The notes under the pieces: model-generated
Seen by the model: only the letters and a program-made list of their open reading frames with translations
What the model was told of the DNA's origin: nothing
The model's database searches: none
In this document: positions 57,229 to 64,000 of the stretch, piece by piece
Position numbering within the stretch: position 1 is the stretch's first letter
How the letters are laid out: each line of letters starts with the position of its first letter
Made by a program: the position numbers and the translations under genes
Source of the DNA: Perkinsus olseni
Taxonomy: Eukaryota > Perkinsozoa > Perkinsida > Perkinsidae
NCBI GenBank assembly: GCA_013115135.1
Contig: JABANP010000174.1
Location: 1-64,000 of the forward strand
Direction of reading: 5' to 3'
DNA: 64,000 bases

Positions 57229-58222
57229 TGTCGTGGAAAACTGGAAAAATAGCCGCAAACACTGAGACAATTAACACATCTAGACACACTCCTCAACGTT
57301 CTAGGTAAACTCAATTCACAATCACGATCATAACGCGGTAGGCAAGAAAACAAATCAAACCAACACGAGAGCTAGAAACAAGTAACACCAACAAAAAAAG
57401 TAAGACTAGCCACACACTAGCTATGTCTACCCAGCACAAAGTCGGCTGAGCAGGAATGAGCGCCACGAACAGAACAATTTGAACGCTCATAATGAGGCAT
57501 CTATACCAACCAAGGGTCATTATTGGGCAAGACAGGGCGACATTCTAAACTAGCTTGAATCACTTATGCGATGACACATTGTGAAACACTCTCTGCTAGA
57601 GGGTCTCTAATAGCAGGAACCGCACGGTTTAAAGTGTCATCACAGAAGATGACAGAATTGATCGAAATAGCGTTGCACGCATGCGCACATCATTGATCGC
57701 TAGGAAGCAAGACTTCAAGTTGATGTACGAAGGGTGGAGGACGAAGAATACGGTTGGGATTCTACCTGACTCACTCTAACTCCGAGACGGAGGACCTGGC
57801 CCATCCTTGGTCATGAAGCGGGAGCCTCAGCTCGCGCGGGGATACCGGGTTCAAGACGCCCATATACTATACCTTAATGAAGATGACTATGTCGATTTCG
57901 ATCTGACAGCCAACTAACCCACCGGTGAACCGCGGCCCGGGTGTAAGGTAAAAAATCACACATCATCGTGCGAAGCTTCTTCCCAAAGTTCACTCAAACA
58001 CTCTTTTTGAAAGCACTCTAACAAATATTGAAGTTCTCAACTAATCCACTGGATCGGCCGCGTATCTGAGCTGATATGCGAAGTACCCAACAATTCCCCG
58101 ACTAATGAACACAACCAATTCTGAATCACATTAGATCTCAACTGAGCCTACTCTCGTTTAGATACACAAAGAACCCTACCAGGGATCAATTGTCTAACAA
58201 TCATAATATTGAAAAATGATAA
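57229..58222. other. Spacer between EFL copies
   Basis: About 1 kb without a gene. It contains GCACGCATGCGCA at about 57676, the half-site of the ATPase upstream palindrome. The 3' region of EFL-2 and the promoter of EFL-1 lie here. It is not duplicated elsewhere in the window as far as I can see. Confidence 0.55.
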
Positions 58223-59638
58223 CTACTTCACGTCCTTCGCAACAGTAGAGACACACTTGCCAAGCATGACAACACCGTTGCCTTCCATGAGAGCCACACG
58301 AGAGAGACCCTCGCAGTTCTTGAAAGAATCGACAACAAGAGGCTGAATAGGCTCGAACACGACCTCAGCCATTTCATTCGACTTGAGGGCATGGGGATCC
58401 TCCATCTTCTTTCCACCAGTCTCCTTGCCAACCTTCCACTTGATACCGGCAAGGCGGCAGGCTGAACGACCAGTACGAACAAAAGCGATCGGAGAATACC
58501 CAACCTTGATCTCGCCGGGAACATCCAAAACCTGGACCTGGGCAGTGAATGAATGCACATGCTTGAGCGTACCATCCTTCTTGTAGATCATGACATCACC
58601 GGTACGGGGCATGTTCTCCTTCACTAAGCCCTTGACGTTCAACCCGACATTATCACCGGGGAGAGCCTGCTCCTGACGGGTGTGGTGCATCTCGACAGTG
58701 AAGACCTTGCCAGTGCAGGCAGTAGAGGGTGTATGCGTAGGCATGAACACAACCTCCTCGTTAGGCTTGACGATACCCTGCTCGACACGGCCAGTGATCA
58801 CATCACCGACACCCTTGATCTTGTAGATACCGGAGACAGGCATCCTCATAGGAGCATCGGTCACACGCTTAGGAACGGTGGCAAACTTCTCGAGACCATC
58901 TAGGAGAGTATCAATATGGAAGGACTCCTTGGAGCCAGGGTCACGAACAACATCAACACCCTTCCACCACGACATCTTCTCGGACTTCTTGATCAAGTTG
59001 TCACCCATCCACCCAGAAATAGGGATGATAGGAACACACTTCTCGACGAAGTCCTTCTTCCAGCCAACTCTTCCGAGGACGTTCTTCATCTCATCACGAA
59101 TCTCAGTATAACGAGACTCCTTGTATCCGGCAACGTCACAGTCCATCTTGTTAACACCGACGATCAATTGCTTGACGCCCAACAAGTTGATAAGACGAGC
59201 GTGCTGACGAGTCTGGCCTTGGATCTCACCAGCCTTGTGGTTGCCCTTGGCGATGGCGGTACCGAAGTTACCATCGGCAGGAACCATCAAAAGAGCGACA
59301 TCAGCCTGAGATGCACCAGTGATCATGTTCTTGATGAAATCTCTATGACCAGGAGCATCAATAATAGTGTAGTGCCAAGAGTCTGTGAAGAACTCCTTAG
59401 TAGTGCAAGCGATGGTAACACCACGCTCACGCTCCTCCTTCTGTCGATCCATATAGAAGGCGAAGGCGAAAGAGGATTTACCAAGACGATCGGCCTCTTG
59501 TTTGAGCTTCTCGAGTTCACGCTCAGGAATACCTCCGAGCTCGAAAAGAAGACGACCGGTGGTGGTAGACTTGCCAGAGTCGACGTGCCCGCAGATCACG
59601 ATCGACATGTGGACCTTGCCCTCCTTGCCAGCAGACAT
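58223..59638 (-). CDS. EFL: Elongation factor-like GTPase EFL, copy 2 (471 aa, one exon)
   Basis: Same motifs and length as copy 1; the nucleotide sequences differ at only about twenty positions over 1416 bases, almost all silent, while the flanks are unrelated. The sharp loss of similarity at both ends of the coding region suggests gene conversion or strong selection. An acceptor-like TTATTCTCAG lies about 35 bases upstream of the ATG and could be used for trans-splicing. Confidence 0.96.
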   Translation of the reverse strand: MSAGKEGKVHMSIVICGHVDSGKSTTTGRLLFELGGIPERELEKLKQEADRLGKSSFAFAFYMDRQKEERERGVTIACTTKEFFTDSWHYTIIDAPGHRDFIKNMITGASQADVALLMVPADGNFGTAIAKGNHKAGEIQGQTRQHARLINLLGVKQLIVGVNKMDCDVAGYKESRYTEIRDEMKNVLGRVGWKKDFVEKCVPIIPISGWMGDNLIKKSEKMSWWKGVDVVRDPGSKESFHIDTLLDGLEKFATVPKRVTDAPMRMPVSGIYKIKGVGDVITGRVEQGIVKPNEEVVFMPTHTPSTACTGKVFTVEMHHTRQEQALPGDNVGLNVKGLVKENMPRTGDVMIYKKDGTLKHVHSFTAQVQVLDVPGEIKVGYSPIAFVRTGRSACRLAGIKWKVGKETGGKKMEDPHALKSNEMAEVVFEPIQPLVVDSFKNCEGLSRVALMEGNGVVMLGKCVSTVAKDVK

Positions 59639-59945
59639 TCTTCCAAAAACGCAGGGAACTCGAGTTAACTGAGAATAACACCAAATTACGCATGCACACG
59701 CAAACACTCCCTGTAAGCAGTTTGCAACTTCCAGGCAGAAGCTAGGAAGCCACTAGCGGTCGAAAAGTTGCGCAACTTTGACGAGCCGTTACGTCTCAAA
59801 TTTTGGGCGAGCGAGATCATCAGTGCGCATCTTTAGGTTTCTTGCATTTCGCAAGTTCAACCGATGGGTCCGCTGCTCAAGGTTGGGGTGAGTGCCTTTG
59901 AGCAGAGATATAACTTATGTTAGGTACATTTTTCGGATTTATATA

Positions 59946-61646
59946 ATGAGTCGCCGACGTGCTTCCTCACAATGTGCTCTCTCGGTCCGTAACCGTTGGG
60001 TGGACCGTACTGGAGCTCAAGCAGCTGATCTACTAACGTTGGCTTCGAAGCACAGCGATCCGACGACATGCCCTATAGCATCTATTCCGGTGGATGTCAT
60101 TCTTGGCAATATTGTACCGTTCATTCATTATGACCAGCCTGTCCGCAATTGCATTTTCGTGTGCGGTGGGCGTTCTTCACGAGTCATGGACTCTAACCGC
60201 TATTTGAGCACGGTTGAGGTCTACGACGATTACTCCAAGAGATGGTCGAGAGTGCCGACGATGCGCAGTAAAAGAGTCGGGGCGGCCGCTATGGCCGTCG
60301 GTGACCACCTTTACGTTGTTGGTGGCTACCGCGTGCACCCTGACCAACCTCTTGGGTGCGTGGAGGTTTATGATCCGTGGCTCAACCGATGGAAGAAGAT
60401 TAGGTCGTCTATGCAGGTCCCTCGCTTCGGACACAGTTTGGCCCTCGTTGACAACCGGTACCTATACGCCATCGGAGGAGACTCTCAGCGGCAACTAGTA
60501 TCCGAGGTTGAAGTCTTTGACACGTACACCAACGAGTGGCTTCAACATCCAGAAATGAAGATATCCTTGCCGCGTCCGTTGGCTGGGGGCCGGGTCGTCG
60601 AGAAGAATGGCTTGCTTTACATCGTCGGCGGTGATGTAGGGTCCTCTCCCTTGCAGTTCTCTGACCTCATCTATGTGCTGGACACCACAGTGACCCCTCA
60701 CGTTTGGTCGGTGCTCTCGGCGCGTCTGAGCGTGGGTCGCTCAGCTTGCGCTGTCGCTTGGCTCGACGAGACCAAGAGCGCCATCGGAGTTTTCGGGGGC
60801 TACGTGGTGATTGACGGGGATTTCAAGGAAGTGTCCACGTCGGAGGTTGTACCGTTAGATGGCACTCATGTCGTGCCCCTAGAGGAGGCGATCCTTCCAG
60901 GTAGGGTGATGCCGGTGACTAACGCGAAGCTGATCCCCGAGATGGCCTCAACTAGAGCGGGCTGCCGCGCAGTGACTGTGGGCTGCCGAGTGATCTTGGT
61001 TGGTGGCGAGAACCCTGTCCCTGTTGACGCCGTGGACGCCGACGACGGCCAAAGTGACTCGGTTTCAAGCCCAGGATCGGACCGCTCGACTGAGTCACCT
61101 GATATCTTGGCCGAGCTCATGAATAGTGGCGCTGCTGCTGACCGGTCCAGTATATTCGCGCAGCTCGTTGGTACCCCAGATGACCCCGTACCTAACAGTC
61201 CTTCGACTCCGACTAGCTCGCAGGGTTCTACCGCTCGGCCGACTTCCATCGACGAGGCGGTTACTAGGGCGATGCAGCGTTACTTCACCCTGGTGCACAG
61301 TTCCCGTCCAAGCTCTGATTCCGGGTCTCAACGGGAGAGAGATGCTGCTGCACAGTTGCTACAGGAAATCACGAGGGCCCTACGTATTCAAGCGGTACAT
61401 GCTAGGCGGTTGTCCGAGCCTGTGAGGGTAGTCCATGACAAGCCATTGGTCTTCGACTCTTCAAAATGGGACTGGGTCGACGAGCAGGCCTTGTTTGCTG
61501 GACGCACAGCTGCAGCTATTTCTGTTGGTTCGGTGTTCCCGGCTAGTTACGGCGGTCAACCGCGTCGTTGCAGCGGCCGGCTGATGCACTCGAGTAAGAG
61601 AAGTCGTGTGGAATGCACCCCAAGTGCTTCCGCGAGGAGGAGGTGA
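59946..61646 (+). CDS. Kelch-repeat protein (566 aa)
   Basis: The protein has a short N-terminal part (SIPVDVILGNIVPFI resembles a weak F-box), then five or six Kelch blades with the usual GG pairs: FVCGG, VEVYDDYSKRW, LYVVGGY, VEVYDPWLNRW, LYAIGGD, VEVFDTYTNEW, LYIVGGD, IGVFGGY and ILVGGE. The C-terminal 200 residues are Ser/Asp-rich and low in complexity, with a basic end. Kelch propellers bind other proteins, often as ubiquitin-ligase adaptors; the role here is unknown. The frame is open to 59892, but the ATG at 59946 follows an AG acceptor (TTATGTTAG at about 59921), so it is preferred. It is intronless and head-to-head with EFL-2, 307 bases apart. Confidence 0.88.
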   Translation: MSRRRASSQCALSVRNRWVDRTGAQAADLLTLASKHSDPTTCPIASIPVDVILGNIVPFIHYDQPVRNCIFVCGGRSSRVMDSNRYLSTVEVYDDYSKRWSRVPTMRSKRVGAAAMAVGDHLYVVGGYRVHPDQPLGCVEVYDPWLNRWKKIRSSMQVPRFGHSLALVDNRYLYAIGGDSQRQLVSEVEVFDTYTNEWLQHPEMKISLPRPLAGGRVVEKNGLLYIVGGDVGSSPLQFSDLIYVLDTTVTPHVWSVLSARLSVGRSACAVAWLDETKSAIGVFGGYVVIDGDFKEVSTSEVVPLDGTHVVPLEEAILPGRVMPVTNAKLIPEMASTRAGCRAVTVGCRVILVGGENPVPVDAVDADDGQSDSVSSPGSDRSTESPDILAELMNSGAAADRSSIFAQLVGTPDDPVPNSPSTPTSSQGSTARPTSIDEAVTRAMQRYFTLVHSSRPSSDSGSQRERDAAAQLLQEITRALRIQAVHARRLSEPVRVVHDKPLVFDSSKWDWVDEQALFAGRTAAAISVGSVFPASYGGQPRRCSGRLMHSSKRSRVECTPSASARRR

Positions 61647-64000
61647 TGTATAACACTCGTTGATAGTTGTTCGTTTGACACATTGCATTACTGCTGTATC
61701 ACGGACGTTGTGTGGCTTCTCTAAGAGATTGCCGCAGATAGTCTTGAAGGCTGCGGTGAAGTTGTGATGCTGTACACGTTAGCCATAGCGAGTTGTTTAA
61801 GGATGCTGTAAAGCGAAAGATTCGGTTGTCATCAGCTTTCTGAGGTTGTACATTGCCGTGAGTGGACTGAAGGTTTTTGAGAAGTAGCTGTGCATTTATA
61901 ATCATCACATTCTGCTATTTATGCTCGTACTACGTATTGGTTCTATTCCCACTGCTACTTTTTCGACTGTCGATTAGAGTAGCTTATAATCACCACTGAT
62001 TAGTTGGCATCAATGTTGAGTCCGCGGCAACGAGTGACGCAAGCCTCGCTTGGTGCTCTCTCAACTCGATGCATGCATGAATGGTAGAAATGTGAGTGCT
62101 TAGCAATGCCTGTTGTGTTGCAGTGAGGTTGCTCAGACCGAGTGCAGGATGCTGTTTGCGGCCTACCCATCATCCTAGAACCTTTTTGGCATGGTTGTCA
62201 TGACTTCAAATAGTGTCGATGATGGGAAGGTTGAGGCAGCGATACCTTTGGGTATGCCTACGATGCAAGAATGCCCGCTAATGATAGGTATTGAGTCGGG
62301 GCGCGCTTAATCGATGATGGCTGGGGCAATTGATTGTCGCTAGGGTGCGATTGTCGATTCGCCGACCGAAGCTGGTCGAGTCGTCCTTGACTCGTAGCTC
62401 ATCGGATCTGTAACTTCGCAGGTGTAAGACTGTCGGGGTCGGAAGTCGTGCATGCAATAGTGAGTCCAGGGACCAGGCTGCCGGTCGAGAACGAGCTGTT
62501 GAGGCTTACGACTTCCAGGGACTGCCAAGCCACGGCAAATGTGCAGCTGGTTGTGAGCGGCGGCAGGACCGCGTCGAGGTAGCGGTGATGGGCGGCTAGT
62601 TTGTGGGCGATCTGATCAACTGTGTCTCAGTGCGTGCCAAGACTTCCTGAAGCTCACTCGAGAGCTTGACACATCGACGAGTCATTTACAAGGGCTGGTT
62701 CAGCTTGACTTACACTTGAGCGTGTCAGTATTCGGAGAAGTCACCGCGGTTCTCGATGAACTGACCGACTTCAGAGGTACTAGACAATGGAGGTGCTGCA
62801 TGCGACACTGCTGTGGCTGGGACGTACGTTGCAATTACGCAGTTAGTATCTGCGTATGGGGGATGTCCTTCAACGACCCATATCGTGATGATGAAGCATC
62901 TCGTACGTAATGTGTGTGTGATGAGCAGCCATCGCCCTCTCGCTTCCCCAACCTGTATGTATTCCGTTGCCACTGAGAACTTCCGCACTCTGTACGTGTT
63001 TTCTCTAGTCTAAACGAGAGCAATTCGTTTATTTCGTTAGAGCCCAAGCCGCCTGCGACGGTGGGTCGATCTCTGCTCCTGCATGCAAATCATAGCCCGA
63101 CTCCCTTGGCGCGCGATGACGTGGGCGACCAAGGTGTTAGACTATTCGTGGAAGGCGTGGGACGCCACCTCCCCAGCTTGCTCCCATGGAGGGTTGTCAG
63201 TCTGCCTGGTGGCGTCAAGCTGAGGTTGAGGTGAGGTTTGCTCTCATCAGACCCGTTAGATGACGTCCGATCAGGCAGGAGTCCGTTTCCAGCAGCTTCA
63301 AGTCGGTGGACACTGATAAAACTGGCTGCGCAGTATGGGAGTGCGGCATCATTCTCGCCTACTGTCTCTGCCAAGCGTTCTTACTGCGAGGAAAATCGTG
63401 TGCCTTTGAGGTACCTCATTTGTCGTTCGGTCTACACAGAACATCCCTGTTAGTTGCCGATAGGTCCTGGGACCGAGAACTACGGGGTCGAGCTCGGCTG
63501 CGGCACTGGACTCGTCTCCTTGGCGTTGGCGAGTTTGGGTGCGAAAATGGTTGCAACAGACGGGAATGATCAGGTGGGTATCCACTGAGGGTCCCAACCT
63601 CGACTAGAGATAAGGCCCGGACTGGGTGTTGCTCGCACACTCGACATCGCGAATCCTTACAGTTGGGTTTTCATGAGTACACCAATCGCAGGTGTTGAAG
63701 CTCGCTGAGCGCAACTTACGAGAGAATCAAGACATCGCTCATGAGCGAGTTAGTTTCCGCAAGCTCATGTGGGGCTGCCTGGATGACGCGAAGGCCCTGT
63801 TCGGCTCTGAGGGAGGCGGGCCTCCGTCGGTCGTCGTGGGTAGGATATCACGCTCCGGCTAGTGCTAACCCTCTGGTTAAGGGCCTTGACGCGATCATAT
63901 CAGGTAGCGATTTGGTTTACCCTCAGTCTCCACCCGAACCGCTACTAGCAGCTCTCGATGATCTAGGAGGACATTCGAGCGGGAGTAAGGTCGTAGAGCC
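61647..64000. other. No recognised gene; one possible exon near the right edge
   Basis: Only short frames occur. A possible plus-strand exon at 63693-63840 starts after a CAG acceptor and encodes VLKLAERNLRENQDIAHERV and FRKLMWGCLDDAKALFGSEG, amphipathic and protein-like, with a possible GTAGGA donor. It may belong to a gene running off the right end. Nothing else was identified. Confidence 0.35.

Noticed and set aside
56272..57252. 326-codon open frame antisense to EFL-1 (and 250 codons antisense to EFL-2)
   Set aside because: It mirrors the codon bias of the strongly conserved EFL gene on the other strand and has no family features.

Overview
The window is nuclear DNA of a protist, most probably a perkinsid alveolate (Perkinsus or a close relative). 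The basis is: (i) the translation elongation GTPase is the elongation-factor-like type (EFL), in two copies, not eEF1A; (ii) a near-perfect copy of the perkinsid/dinoflagellate trans-spliced leader ending TTGGCTCAAG lies at 11974-11995 on the minus strand; (iii) genes are dense with 45-80 nt GT-AG introns; (iv) AG acceptor sites lie just upstream of start codons. Genus level is inference. No plastid, mitochondrial or bacterial sequence was seen. 

Layout. 0-5 kb: a 90-bp satellite interrupted by a tandem LTR retroelement (LTR-internal-LTR-internal-LTR). 5.4-10.3 kb (minus): a complete P5-type ATPase of four exons with a transposon in one intron; the first 68 bases of the window look like the 5' end of a second copy. 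10.3-13.8 kb: LTR relic, palindromic upstream element, a 1.1-kb inverted-repeat element full of TGATTC, and the spliced-leader-like site. 13.8-21.3 kb (plus): a PAS / histidine kinase / receiver / cyclase-like / coiled-coil protein, with a tRNA-Val gene in one intron and an inverted block that splits the receiver domain. 22.2-24.7 kb (minus): ribosome biogenesis factor RPF1. 26.2-26.7 kb (plus): ribosomal protein uL23. 27.6 kb (minus): tRNA-Glu. 27.9-36.1 kb (minus): clathrin heavy chain. 36.2-53 kb (minus): a cytochrome P450 cluster of three full-length paralogues, one with an in-frame TGA, plus relics, in tandemly duplicated flanks with MITE-like elements and hairpins. 55.8-59.6 kb (minus): two almost identical EFL genes. 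59.9-61.6 kb (plus): a Kelch-repeat protein. 61.6-64 kb: nothing recognised. 

The genes do not form one pathway. There is housekeeping (translation, ribosome assembly, vesicle coat) next to expanding accessory families (P450s, P5 ATPase copies, hybrid kinase). Several gene models were checked by splicing by eye: the ATPase (3915 nt), P450-1 (1578 nt), P450-2 and P450-3 (1605 nt each) all come out divisible by three. 

Most interesting are the introns and rearrangements. Several introns contain tRNA T-arm-like sequence, one holds a whole tRNA gene, and three introns in two genes share a 12-13 base core, in both orientations. These look like introns made from mobile or tRNA-derived DNA. The kinase gene carries a roughly 0.5-1 kb internal inversion whose two halves match exactly across the breakpoints. 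A few single-base frame breaks at homopolymers (uL23, kinase, clathrin) look like long-read assembly errors, so the inversion should be checked against raw reads.
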